Shown: positions 45,906 to 56,790, counted from the first letter of the stretch. The stretch: DNA of 64,000 nt from Linanthus parryae (GCA_023055425.1 JALGPY010000001.1:142749368-142813367); one strand, 5' to 3'. Notes: generated by a model not told the origin, from the sequence alone. A program made the numbers and translations.

Positions 45906-46330
45906 CTAAGGTTGGTTTGAAGATGATGAGTTGTTCTTGTTCATGCCCATATGAACGTGTTCATTGTCCTGCATCAAAACTTTAAGCATCTTCCTCGTGA
46001 TCCCAATCTCTTGACAGAATTGCTGAAAAAACAGTTCGCCCATCGTCTGCAGCTTCCAACTAGCTTTGAATGCAAAGGCAAGCATCTTTCCCTTATGTTC
46101 TTTGGTGAACTTAGTCCTTGACCTCTTCTTCCTTGTCATCCCTACCTCAGTAGAGGGCACTTACATCTGCATATTTTTCGGGTACCCTACAATCTCATCA
46201 GGATCTTCCATCTCATAATCTGCTTTAATCTGTTTCCTATGGAAGTTCATGTGACAATTGCAAGCAGCACAAATGAGGCCTCTAGGGAACCTTCTTCTCC
46301 TCCATCCATGATCTCAACCAATCCGGAGTT
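45906..46330 (-). pseudogene. ZF-HD homeodomain fragment, left arm of second palindrome
   Basis: The minus strand reads [39 protein letters not shown] and an SSSSNQP tail. Helix 3 has KVLMQDN where the family has KVWMxNN, so two conserved residues are changed. The finger part lies upstream in another frame. It corresponds to 14,603-15,050. Confidence 0.8.
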
Positions 46331-46338
46331 CTTGTTTA

Positions 46339-46784
46339 TTGAGGGAGTCGATAAACGGAAATGCAAGAGATGGGTCTCATGGCTGGCGGAGAAGAAAGTA
46401 CCGTAGAAGCCCTCATGCTGCATGCAATTGTCACAGGAACTTCCACAGAAAGCAGATTGAAGCAGATGATGATATGGAAGACGTTGAGGAGATTGTAGGG
46501 TACCCGAAAATATGCAGATGATGGCGCCCTCTACTAGGCTAGGGATGATGAGGAGGAAGAGGTCACGAACTAAGTTCACCAAAGAACAGAAGGAGAAGAT
46601 GCTTGCATTTTCCCTCAAAGCTAGTTGGAAGCTGCAGATGATGGGCGAATCTATTGTTCAGCGAATCTGTCAAGAGATTGGGATCAAGAGGAAGGCGCTT
46701 GAAGTATGGATGCAGAACAATAAACATGTTCATATGGGCATGAACAAAAACAAGAACAACTCATCATCTTCAAACAAACTTTAG
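46339..46784 (+). pseudogene. ZF-HD homeodomain fragment, right arm of second palindrome
   Basis: After a damaged finger part ([19 protein letters not shown] and [19 protein letters not shown], in one frame only after a deletion) it shifts to [56 protein letters not shown], with an SSSSNKL tail and a stop at 46,784. This homeodomain keeps the EVWMQNN helix, unlike the 15,060-15,488 copy. Confidence 0.8.
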
Positions 46785-47134
46785 TTTCTTTTTTCTTTAA
46801 TTGGTAAATGCCTTCATCTTTTTGGCAATTTCATCTATTTTGGGGTGGTTTTTCTAAGGCCTTAAAAGAAGGTGTAGACTGTATCTAGACCTAGCCGTCA
46901 AGTAATTCTCTCTGGGTGTAGTGTAGACTTGTAGCCGTGCTTTTGGATCATAGTTCTGACCCGCAAAGGATACGAGTTTTAATGTCTATATATCTTGTTG
47001 TTTAGTTGAGAGTTGAGCCGTGGTAAAAGAAAATGAGGGGTACTATGAACCAAAGAAACAGCAAAATGCAACTTTTTACTGAAATTGGGTAGTATATTTT
47101 ATGAATGCAGTTAAATTTATATTTGATCTACGAC

Positions 47135-47150
47135 AAAAGCATTCAATTCT
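47135..47150 (+). other. LINE target-site duplication, left
   Basis: AAAAGCATTCAATTCT, repeated at 63,225-63,240. The paralogous unoccupied site at 15,839-15,854 has it once. Confidence 0.95.
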
Positions 47151-47159
47151 GAAGTTATT

Positions 47160-48916
47160 ATGGAAACTAAAATGGAAGTCGAAAATCCTCCCCCTTCTCT
47201 CCAACCACCCCCGTCGTTTTCGGATCTCACTCCGCCGGTGAATAACAGTGATTCACTTCGCCGGAGTCAGGCGAACTTTAAACGCCGCTTTGTGGCTGGA
47301 TCGGAAGGATCCGATGAGGATGAATCGATTTCTGGTAATCGATTGTTCCGCGATGCTCTTGCTAATCATTCTCCGAAACTCTATATGGAGGAGGATGATG
47401 TTGTGGTGGATGGTAATGATGCGGTTAGTTTCCGATCTGAGATCTCTGAGGATGGGAAGATCCATGTGCGAATTGAAGGTGCTGCGCTTAGGAAATTGCA
47501 TAAACCATGGAGTCGTGCTTTGATCATCAAGGTGATGGGGAGAGAGCCGATCTGCAGGATACTTCATGATCGGCTAACTGTGCAATGGGAGCTTGGTAAG
47601 GGTTTCGAGCTTACTGATATTGCAAATGGTTTTTACTGTGTTCGCTTCTATGCGAAGGAGGATTATGATTATGTTCTGTTAGATGGCCCTTGGATGGTTC
47701 AGGGGAATTATCTTACTGTGCAAACTTGGGTTCCTCATTTTGATCCGTACTCGGTTCAAACAAGTGTGACGCCGATTTGGCTCCGATTAAGAGGAATTTC
47801 GGTTGAGTATTTTGATGAGGAGGTGTTGCTAGGCCTGGGTAATTTGTTAGGGAAAGCATTGAAGGTTGATTATACTACTCTGGCTGCGGAGAGGGGTCAA
47901 TTTTCTAGGGTTTGTGTGGAGGTTGATTTGCGGAAGAGTTTGGTGCCGGCTCTGTGGGTGAACGGGAAGAAGTTTCTGGTGGAGTATGAAGGACTTCACC
48001 AGATCTGTTTTGGTTGTGGTGTGTATGGCCATCGAAGAGAAAATTGTCCAAAAAATGCCCCAGCCAGTGATTCAGTGGAGGTTGAGGGGTCTGCTACGGA
48101 GACAAGTGTTCCGATGAATGCGATGGGAGCGGATGAGGCTGTGAATCTGGCTTCCGGTAAGGCTGCGGCGGCGCCGGAGCCGGAATCAGACTTCGGTGCT
48201 TGGATGATTGCATCCAGAAGGAAGAAGAAAACCAGTAATACGCCACGTGGCGGTAGGAAGGGTGTGCCGGACGCAGGGAATCAGGGATTTGAACCGCCAG
48301 TTGGTGATCTAGGGTCACGATTTGGAGCTCTCTCGCCGGAGGAAATCAAGAGCCTGCTCCGCCTCGTACTGGATCTGGTTCTCTTTCGGGACGGGGTCGG
48401 GTTCAATGTTCTCATTCGGGATCGGGTCGGATTCAAGGTGAGTCATCTCGATTAGTTAATACCAATCAGAAGGGGACACGTGGTGGTGTTAAATCAGTGT
48501 CGTTCCCAAATCTGGGAAAGAGGGGGAAGGACCCTAATTTTGCGTCGCAACGTTTGCCGTTAGGGAAATTGGATTTTAATCAATTCCCGGCACTGTTTAC
48601 GTTCCAAGCTGGGGGTGGTAATGATGGTGTTACTCCGACGGGTTCCTCTCAGCTTCGAGACAGTGGAGGTGCCGCTCAGTCTCGATTGGATTCCGCCGAC
48701 GTTGGTTCTGGGGGAGCCATGGGTATACCAAATTCTTTTCGACAGCAGTACACTCGATCAGTTGCTAATCGATCCGGACATGGAGTGCGAGATGCGGTTC
48801 TCAATACCGCTGCGAATGCAACTGGTAATTCAGGTGTTCCAGGAGCAGGAAAGGGCAAGGGGTCTATCTCCTTCAGCGCTGCTATGTCGGCTAATCCGTT
48901 CCACAACCCGCGTTGA
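47160..48916 (+). CDS. LINE ORF1 (DUF4283 plus CCHC zinc knuckle), one frameshift
   Basis: This is the nucleic-acid-binding protein of a plant L1-type LINE, expected to coat the element RNA. From the ATG at 47,160 an N-terminal low-complexity part leads to a DUF4283-type domain at about residues 105-270 (words MGREPICRILHD, LLDGPWMVQGNYL, TPIWLRLRGISVEYF). A zinc knuckle, CFGCGVYGHRRENC, follows at residues 283-296 (C-x2-C-x4-H-x4-C). The first frame closes at 48,455. The natural continuation is in another frame from about 48,350 (SVSFPNLGKRG at about 48,494, NPFHNPR at the end) to the TGA at 48,914-48,916. A small indel near 48,345-48,350 therefore splits the gene. The stop lies four bases before ORF2. 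Confidence 0.85.
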
Positions 48917-48920
48917 TTCC

Positions 48921-50410
48921 ATGAAGATTGCTGTTTGGAACTGCAGGGGTGTAGGTAATAATAATACAGTACGATCTGTTATTGATCTAGTTGCTTCTTC
49001 TTTAGCTGATGTCTTGCTTTTGGTTGAGCCCCGGGTGGCTAGTTCTCACCTCTCTAGGATTTGTAGAGGTACTCGGTTGGATAAAGTTTATTGTGTTGAA
49101 GCACAAGGGTTTAGTGGAGGTTTATGGCTGTTATGGAATAGTCACATTGTTGATATTGACATTGTTTCTTCAAATGCTCAGTCTATCTCTGGCATTGTGA
49201 GAAGGGTGAACCAACAGAATTGGTTATTCACTGGGGTGTATGCTAGCCCTAACCCTCTGGTGAGGGAGGAGCTTTGGAGTTTTTTGAATTCTTTAGCTCT
49301 TAGTCATTCTCCGCCTTGGTTGCTTGCTGGAAACTTTAATCAGGTGGGTGCAGCTGTTGAAAAGAGGGGTGGTAATCCTATTAACTCCAAGTCTTGTTAT
49401 CAGATGTTGGATTATTTTAATAATTGTCATTTACTGGATTTGGGGATTGAGGGGCCTCAATTCACTTGGTCTAATTCTCAGTTCCATGGTAATATTATTA
49501 GACAAAGGTTGGACAGAACTTTATGTAATGAGAGTTGGAATTTGTTATTCCCTGAAGCTCATGTCAAACATGCTACAAGGGTGAATTCTGATCATCACCC
49601 TCTTGTAATTGATTCTGAGGGTGTTCCACTCCCTTCTTCTGCTTTGAAGCCTTTTAGAATGGAGGCTGGTTGGTTTTTAGAGGACAGTTTTGTGAATTTG
49701 GTAAGTCAACATTGGAACTCTGAGTCTGTGATTCCCAGTACTACTACTCTGTTTCTGGAAGATGTTAAGAGATGGAATAAGGAAGTGTTTGGCAATATTT
49801 TCTGTAGAAAGAGGAAACTCAAAGCCAGGTTGGATGGTATCCAGAGATCCCTGGCTAAGAGGGAAAATAGATATTTGATTCAACTTGAGCTTGAGCTTCA
49901 GCATCAGTTGAATACTGTGTTACTTCAAGAAGAGATTTTCTGGTTTCAAAAGTCCAGATTGAGTAAACTTTTGTTAGGAGATAAAAATACAAAATTTTTT
50001 CATCTTTCTACTGTTGCTAGGAGAAGGAGAAACAAGGTCACTATGATTAAGTTGGCAAATGGTGATTGGTGTGAGGATGCAGAAGCTTTGAAGGTGGCTG
50101 TTACCTCTCATTTTCAGTCTGTGTATAGGGATGATAGTACTGGTGATGCTGGTTCTGGTCTCTGGTCTGGTTGTGTGCTGACACCTCAAGAACAAGCTGA
50201 TTTGTGTATGCCTGTTTCTGTTCAAGAAGTGAAGTCTGTGATCTTTTCTATGGGAGTTTATAAAAGTCCTGGGCCTGATGGCATCCCTCCAGGGTTTTAT
50301 CAACAGTTTTGGGATAAGGTTCAGGACAGTATTGTGAAGATGGTGCATAATGCTTTTGTGAGTGGTAAGCTTCCTGCAAATGTCAATGGTACTCTATTGA
50401 CTTTGATTCC
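48921..50410 (+). CDS. LINE ORF2, 5' part (endonuclease and start of reverse transcriptase)
   Basis: ORF2 makes the nicking endonuclease and reverse transcriptase for target-primed integration. I choose the ATG at 48,921, although the frame is open further upstream. It begins the endonuclease domain at once (MKIAVWNCRGVGNN) and follows the ORF1 stop by four bases. Endonuclease words are WLLAGNFNQVG and NSDHHPLVI, the exonuclease-endonuclease-phosphatase fold, to about residue 230. The linker leads to the first reverse-transcriptase motif (YKSPGPDGIPPGFY near 50,262-50,303). At 50,410 the frame is cut by the LTR element. Read-through into the LTR stops at 50,456. The gene continues in the matching frame at 60,574. 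Confidence 0.9.
50406..50410 (+). other. LTR element target-site duplication, left
   Basis: ATTCC, repeated at 60,569-60,573. Both lie in the LINE ORF2 codons at the interruption. Confidence 0.9.
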
Positions 50411-51390
50411 TGATGCGCTTTTTAGCGTGCTATTCGCAAGTATACGAATCAAGTAGTATAGAGAGTATTTTAGACTCGGATTATCGATCCCACAGGGACT
50501 TTGCAGGTTTTTCTAGTAATCAGTTTTAACAAACAGAGTGTAAAAAGGAGGAATATTTTGAGAGTTTGATAACGAACTAAGTACTAAAAGTAAATAACTG
50601 AAACGTAAATCTTTTTGTGAGAATTTTCTGAATAATCTTAAGGTTGTAAAACTTGGGTTTGAGATACTAGGTCCCGGGATCCCCTAGGGTCTCTTCGGAT
50701 TTACGTTCTTTGTTTGACATGAAAACACACAGCAGTCTCGTTATCTGTGCCACGTACCAGTTGTGCAGTATCTTTTCTTTTCCTGCACGTTATCACAATC
50801 CTGCAGACTGTCGGATTCCTATTAAGCTGTCTAAGTCTGCAGTCTCGTTCTAAGGCTGCTAGGGTTTCTAACCTGTCCTGATGGCCTGGGTCAGATTCTC
50901 TAACAGTTGGTCTCAACGATTTCAGGCTAGTCCTAACTCCCCTTCGCTAGTCGGCCCATCGGGGTAAGGTGCTAAATTCTGTCTTCTCTTCCTAACCCTA
51001 ACCAGACGTTTTCACCTACCGGCTCGGGTTTGTAGCAATTCTGGATGATCAAGCCGAGCATGCATGAACAGTAAAATTCAAAGACATAATAACGAATAAA
51101 GCTGCTGATATTAAGATACTGTAATCATGAATCCATAGTCAAAACATAGAACTAATCTTAAAACGAAACCCTAGGTTCACCGAGAACCTAGGTAAAAAGT
51201 TTAGCTACTGAAATTCATAACGTAAATAACACAGTTTTTGAATAAAGAGAGAAGAAGAGCAAACGAGTGTCTTGAATCTGGATTCACGTTTCCGTGCTCT
51301 CCGGGGATGCTCCGACTTCTCCGTGGATGTGTTATTGTGTGTTGATGTGTTATTGTCTTATTGATGTCATCAAAACGAGTCTGGACGAGT

Positions 51391-51400
51391 CTTTATATAG
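51391..51400 (-). promoter_or_regulatory. TATA-like box in LTR
   Basis: The minus strand reads CTATATAAAG. The palindrome cluster lies 80-370 bp upstream of it in element sense. The same box is at 59,342-59,351 in the other LTR. Confidence 0.6.
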
Positions 51401-51477
51401 TGCTGAAGACGTTTCTCGAACTTGCCTTTATTTACGAAACTGCCACTGACCGAAACCGCCTCAAAATTTGTGCTGTC

Positions 51478-51760
51478 TGCGTAAAATACGCAGGGCTCTG
51501 CGTATAATACGCAGACAACAGCCTGACATGTGCTGATTTCTGCGTATTTTCCTCCCTGGCTGCGTATTTCACCTCCCTGGCTGTGTATAATACGCAGGGC
51601 TGCGTATTTTTCCATTTTCCTGCGTATTTTCTTCCCCTGGCTGCGTATAATACGCAGGATGTTGCGTATAATACGCAGACAGGGTCAGAAACTGGCCAAA
51701 AATCCTCCCTCTGGCTTGCTGTCTGCGTATAATACGCAGCATCCTACGTAAAATACGCAG
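51478..51760. repeat. Cluster of short palindromes in LTR U3
   Basis: TGCGTATAATACGCA and close variants (TGCGTAAAATACGCA, TGTGTATAATACGCA, TACGTAAAATACGCA) occur seven times. Half-sites CTGCGTATTTTC and similar occur four times. Each full site has 6-7 bp arms around a 1-3 base centre, often with further CAG/CTG flanks. The cluster is duplicated in the other LTR at 59,427-59,709. Confidence 0.9.
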
Positions 51761-52619
51761 ACAGCAAGGAAAACTGCTCTTTTCTGCATCGGCCTGCGTT
51801 TTGACCCGAAACTTGTCAAAATTACCAAAATACCCCTGGGTCAAAACTGCTCCAAATTATGCCCAATCCTGACTCTGGCCATAGGAAAACTGCTGACTAA
51901 ATTTGGGAGATGAAATCTGAACTTGACTCAGGAAACCCGGACCCGGTGCCAAAATCACCTAAATACCCCTAGGCCAAAACTGTCGCGGAAATCGTCACGA
52001 GCATGAAACAGTTGATCCTGATTCCGGACACCGGAAACCGAGATTCTTACTTCGGGCGTGGCATGTCTGGGACCCACACTTGACGGGAGTCGGTTTTTCG
52101 GCCGGACTCCGTTTCAGCATTATAACCTGTTTTCGGAAAGCCCTTGACGTCTCCGTTCTTTTGCCCCTGGTTTCACTTCAAAATTCCAAATAGAGCTCAA
52201 GATATTGTCAACCGAGCGCATCCTGGTCATTCTCGGTTTTGGCGTTTTCAGCTTCCTCGGGCGGTTTTCACTGCTCGTTTTTCCTCCAGTCTTTCCGTTT
52301 TCCATTCCACTCTCCCTTGTACCAGTCTCGGTCAAGTTCTGCTCCGAGCATTTTCTGCACGTTTCCCGAGGCGAACCCAGTTCTGTCTCGGCACGCATCC
52401 CAATGCACTTCCCGAAACTGCTCCTGTAAAGACAACTTGAACAAACCCGCGATCATATCCAATAAAAGTACGAAATATGCAGGAATTTACGAAGAGCAAA
52501 TAAACGTCTCGTTCCTAAAACCGAGACTTTCCGAGGGTGAATTCCGGCTAAAACGCGGTTTTCCAGCACACATACACATCTTTTCAGGCTATAAGATAAC
52601 CCCTATTTGGGCGTTATCA

Positions 52620-52640
52620 AATACCCCCACACTAAACTTT
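52620..52640 (-). other. Polypurine tract
   Basis: Adjacent to the LTR, the minus strand reads GTGTGGGGGTATT and then the LTR's TGATAACG. A G-rich tract here primes plus-strand synthesis in LTR elements. Confidence 0.75.
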
Positions 52641-53258
52641 GCTCGTCCCGAGCAAACTCCAGCAATATACTTCATATGCATACTATCCTGAATCAATCCT
52701 GAGCGGTGTAACCGCACTTATTTAAGAACAGTAATAGAACTATAAAAACAGTTTATCTTTTTGGTGAGACTGGGCAATCTCTTCAACTCAAACTGAACAT
52801 CATCAAGTTTTCATATTCCCCTAGATTTCAGAAACTGCGGTGATCGAAAGAACTCACGGCCAGCCTAGGTTAGGAACAAACACGAACACCATTTACTTCC
52901 GCTTTTGCACGCAAACCGAACGTATCCCTAACGCACACCTTCCGTGCTTTTACTCCGGGTGTAATGTAAATCTGCAGGCTTCGGGACGGTAGGATAAGTC
53001 ATTTAGAAGCGATGTCCTAAACGTCACAGCACACTCACACATACCCCAATCTCACACTCCCTCACCAAGATGATAGAAACTGACCCAAATCACCTAAGAT
53101 TCTAGACACTCAATTTCCCCAGTCCCGGTGTAACTGCCGTTCTCGCGGCCACAACTGTGAACGAATGTGAAACTGTGATAAAAATTTCCGTCCTGGCGTT
53201 TTGAAATAAAATTAATCAGGCACCCTGAATTTTCTGTCTTTGATACTTTTTTTCTTTT

Positions 53259-53293
<35 letters not shown>

Positions 53294-53390
53294 GGGTCAA
53301 CACAATAAACAACAATAATATAAACCAGGCCAACTCTGTGATAAACCAAAAAACGTGGGGTGGCAGAAAAATACTGAAATAAAATCTGAA

Positions 53391-53408
53391 ACGACCACCC
53401 CCACACTA
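53391..53408 (-). other. Extra polypurine-like motif 1
   Basis: The minus strand reads TTAGTGTGGGGGTGGTCG, like the true tract at 52,620. It lies 0.77 kb inside the element. Confidence 0.45.
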
Positions 53409-54219
53409 ATTTCGAACCATGTAGTCACTCTGTAAACTAATCGCGCTTTTCCAACCGATCCTCCTCACTCCAAGGATGTCTAAATAGCACAACGCGTCCT
53501 CCAATCAACCCTGTCAACCCGAAGTCCCCCATGTAGTGCGGAAAATTTACGCACTACGGCTCTCCTCCTGTGCTCACGATGTAATGTCGCGAGTCACCGC
53601 CACACCGAAGTGTGCTGCCGTCACTATCTCACCCTTACACACCCTCAAATATTAAAATAAAGCTCATCCACTATCAAATATGACAAATCTGCTCTACCCC
53701 AGGAAATCCCCCTCAACTCAACTCCCTCGTGCCATGACGCGTAGGAAGGGTAAAAATACTAACAATGATGCGAGTATCAAAAAACGGCTTCCTAGGTCAA
53801 ACGGTTACCAAGAAAAGGGTTAATGGATCAACGGGGCTCACTAGTGGACCTAAGGCGCGAGACAGGACGTGAGGTCCCCTATGGCCTATCACTCCACCAA
53901 ATGATGTGGTGACCGTGATGGCGGGTTGACGACTACCTGGTGACGGTGGTCTGGCAACTAGTCGGATACATTGCTCGGGAGACAGCTACTTGCGTTTTCC
54001 GGAGTGCATTGGCTCTATTAACTCCCCTAGACAGATTCTCGCAGCTCTTCCTCACCTAAGTTCGACCACTTCGGGAAATTTTCAATCATTAAACTCTCTC
54101 CAGTTTTAAGCTAAATCCTTCGCCCAGTCTCAAAATTTTCAACTTTTAAATTTTAATTATTATTATTATTTTTTTTTTTGCATTTTTTTAAATAAAAAGT
54201 AATGCAGTTACAACGCCAC

Positions 54220-54237
54220 CACCCCCACACTGGATGG
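54220..54237 (-). other. Extra polypurine-like motif 2
   Basis: The minus strand reads CCAGTGTGGGGGTGGTGG, the third occurrence of GTGTGGGGGT in this non-coding region. Confidence 0.45.
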
Positions 54238-54875
54238 TGCCATGCCCTCATGGTACTAATCATTAGGCATATAATCTGGATTGGATGAGCTGTCTTGCCT
54301 CATCGAATGGAACAACTGGTAGCATACGGTAGCATATGCAGAAAAATAAAGCGAGAGACAGAAATTGAACCTGTGCATCCGGAGTCAGTTCTTACAGGTG
54401 CGGAATTTTTCGCAGATCCCGGTGGAGAAGGACCGTTGACCGGTCGCCAGAAAATTTCTCGACGGAAGTTGTCAACCTTCCGGGCTCTATGTGCGCTTTT
54501 CAAATGTGCAATCCCCGAGCACCATTGTGTTTGACAATGTGCTCCCATATGGTCGAGTATACTTTCGTATACCGGGGTCGATTGCGATATTCTGCAGAAA
54601 AACCGTTCCTGAAAAATCCCCAACTCGTACGAGTCCCTGTGATGGTCGAGTGTGCCAGAACACACCGGGGTAGATTCTTCAAGTTTTCGGAAATCTGCCT
54701 TTCCTTCTACGAAATTTTCTGAATTTACTTCAAACTCCACGGATCTGTGTATGGAGGTAGAGAGAAAAAAAAAAGAGGTCAAAAATGGCTCCAACCCGTC
54801 GGCCTTAAAAACCCTACTTTTGCCAAAATTACAAAAATGCCCTTCATGTAGAATTTGAAAAAAACTGAAGTTTTG

Positions 54876-55295
54876 TGCGTATAATACGCATACTGTGCGT
54901 ATTTTACGCACACAGGGCCATCTGGAGTGATAAAAAAAATGCAATTTTACCTGCTGACTGCGTATAATACGCAGGACCTGCGTAAAATACGCAGACAGAA
55001 GGTACAATTGATTTTTGTTTTTTCAGAAAAATCCAGTTTACACTGCTGGCTGCGTATAATACGCAGAAAGCTGCGTAAAATACGCAGACAGCAGCTAAAA
55101 TAATTTTTCAAAAATAATTTTTTTTCAAAAATCAAGGTTTTCTTGCTGGCTGCGTATAATACGCAGAAAGCTGCGTAAAATACGCAGACAGCAGCAAAAA
55201 AAAAATACGCAGACAGCAGCAAAAATAAAATTTTCAATTTTCTTTTTTTCAAAATTTTGGCAAACTGGGCTGCGGTGTGCGTAAAATACGCACAC
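54876..55295. repeat. Second palindrome cluster, internal
   Basis: The same TGCGTATAATACGCA family as in the LTRs is organised here as pairs, one TATA-centred and one AAA-centred palindrome a few bases apart (54,876-54,909, 54,959-54,996, 55,050-55,094, 55,149-55,193). A half copy follows near 55,205 and one more full copy near 55,278. Several pairs are followed by ACAGCAG. The cluster lies between the pol stop (55,541) and the 3' LTR. Confidence 0.9.
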
Positions 55296-55540
55296 AGCAG
55301 CCTAGACATAGATTTTTTTTTCTCTCTTCCGTATTCATGCTCCGTTTTCTTCTCGTTTTCTGCTCTGCTGTATCTGCACATACTCAATTCAAAGTTAATA
55401 CCCACTCATCTTACCTCTCTCAAAATTCAAAACTGAAAATAAAACTGAAATAATTTAAACTAACTTACTACGTTGGATTGCCTCCCAACCAGCGCTTGTA
55501 ATTTACGGTCGACGGCCCGACCCAGTTACCTCATGTTTGC

Positions 55541-56790
55541 TCAAGGGACGTCAAAATAGTCTACCTTGACGTCTGTTTCCGGGCCCAAATATGGCTTGAC
55601 CCGGTTTCTGCTCACCCTGCAAGTTGTACTATCACGCGGATTCTCCAATTCGACCGCGTCCCATGAAAGTACCTCTTTGATGATAAACAGTCCAGACCAC
55701 CGAGATCTCAATTTTCCCGGGAAAAACTGCTTCCGAGAATCGCTGATAAGTGTTTTCTGCCCTTCTTGAAACTGCTTTGGCTGTGCTGTACTTTGATGGC
55801 TCGGGAGCGGTTTAACCTCTCGGGTCGGTGGCTCTTTGAGTGGCGGGACCAGGGCCAATTTCTGTCCACCTTTTTCCTCCAGCTGTAAAGTGGTCCGGTT
55901 TTCAGCTTGCATGGCCTGCTCCTCCTGGAATCTCTCCTCGTTCTCTCTGTCCACTCTGTCAATCTCTGCCCAAAGCTCATCCATCTCCTCGTTTTCCCAG
56001 CCTTCTTCGACTACCTCTACTGCGAAGATGTCTTCATGCTCGTAATAATTCGGTAGTTGCAGATTTTTGAAAACGTTGAACGTCACCTTGTCTTCATTAA
56101 TCTGCATTGTTAGTTCTCCGTTCCTGCAGTTTATCATGGCTTCTCCAGTGGCCAGAAACGGTCTGCCCAGAATGAGTGGTACGTCTCCTGCCTCCATGTC
56201 CAGAATTACGAAATCTGCCGGAAAAATCAATTCTCCGACTTTCACCAGAATGTCTTCAATAACTCCGTAAGCCTGCTTCACGGATCTGTCCGCCATCTGC
56301 AGCTTGATTCTGGTGGGCCTGAGTTCACCGATTTTCAAAGTTTTGAAAATTGACAACGGCATGAGATTGATACTGGCCCCTAGGTCACACAGAGCCTTTC
56401 CTGTGTAAGCATTTCCTAGGGTCACCGGGATGACGAAACTGCCAGGGTCCTTCCTCTTCCTCGGTAGCCCATTCTTCACACAATTGCTCACTTCTGCCGT
56501 CAGATTTATTGTCTCGAAATCGCTCATACGTTTCCGTCCAGACAAAATATCTTTGAGGAACTTGGCATAAGTGGGCATCTTTGCCAACGCTTCCGCAAAG
56601 GGTATGTTGATCTGCAGCTGTTTGAAAATCTCGAGAAATCTGGCGTAGTCCTTGCTATCATCCCTCTTTCGTGTCTTTAAAGGATACGGCACCTCCTTGG
56701 AGACAGGCACCGTTTCAACTTCCTTTTCATTCTGCACTGCATCCTGCTCAACCGAGCCCTTCGATGGGGGCGGTCGGCTGAGTCGTTATC
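55541..56790 (-). CDS. Protease fused to integrase C-terminus (pol deletion derivative)
   Basis: The minus-strand frame opens at about 56,790 after a TAA in this frame and ends at 55,541. No ATG is needed if it is made as a continuation of gag. It contains a pepsin-like protease (CDLGASINLMP at about 56,360-56,389, the Athila/Tat form of the DTG/DSG site, then ILGRPFLAT). A charged linker comes next. The last 77 codons (from EGQKTLISDSRKQ through FPGKLRSRWSG to NRVKPYLG) are the C-terminal end of a Gypsy integrase. Reverse transcriptase, RNase H and the integrase zinc and catalytic domains are absent, yet the frame runs straight across the join near 55,775. Processing of Gag by the protease is conceivable. 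Reverse transcription is not. Confidence 0.85.

Larger units (their letters stand above)
50411..52619 (-). repeat. LTR, 3' in element sense (2,209 bp)
   Basis: On the plus strand it begins TGATGCGCTTTTTAGCG and ends GGGCGTTATCA. It holds a TATA-like box on the minus strand (51,391-51,400), a cluster of short palindromes (51,478-51,760) and no coding frame worth calling. Readable frames in it reappear in the other LTR only because the sequences are near-identical. Confidence 0.95.
52620..55540 (-). other. Long non-coding 3' region of the LTR element
   Basis: About 2.9 kb between the pol stop and the 3' LTR. It holds a T31 run on the plus strand (53,261-53,291), two extra polypurine-like motifs and the second palindrome cluster. 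The longest frame (54,300-55,007, minus) has no recognisable domain and overlaps the palindrome repeats, so I do not call it a gene. I see no envelope-like gene, as some Athila elements have. A near-repeated phrase (GGTCGAGT...ACCGGGGT) occurs at about 54,550-54,590 and 54,644-54,671. Confidence 0.7.

Noticed and set aside
51478..51760. CRISPR-like array of short palindromic repeats
   Set aside because: Spacers are irregular, repeats are only about 15 bp and lie in LTRs of a plant retrotransposon. No cas genes and no prokaryotic context.
54300..55007. Open minus-strand frame of 235 codons in the LTR element, a possible env-like gene
   Set aside because: It overlaps the palindrome repeats, has no signal peptide or membrane pattern and no recognisable domain. 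Frame openness follows from repeat composition.
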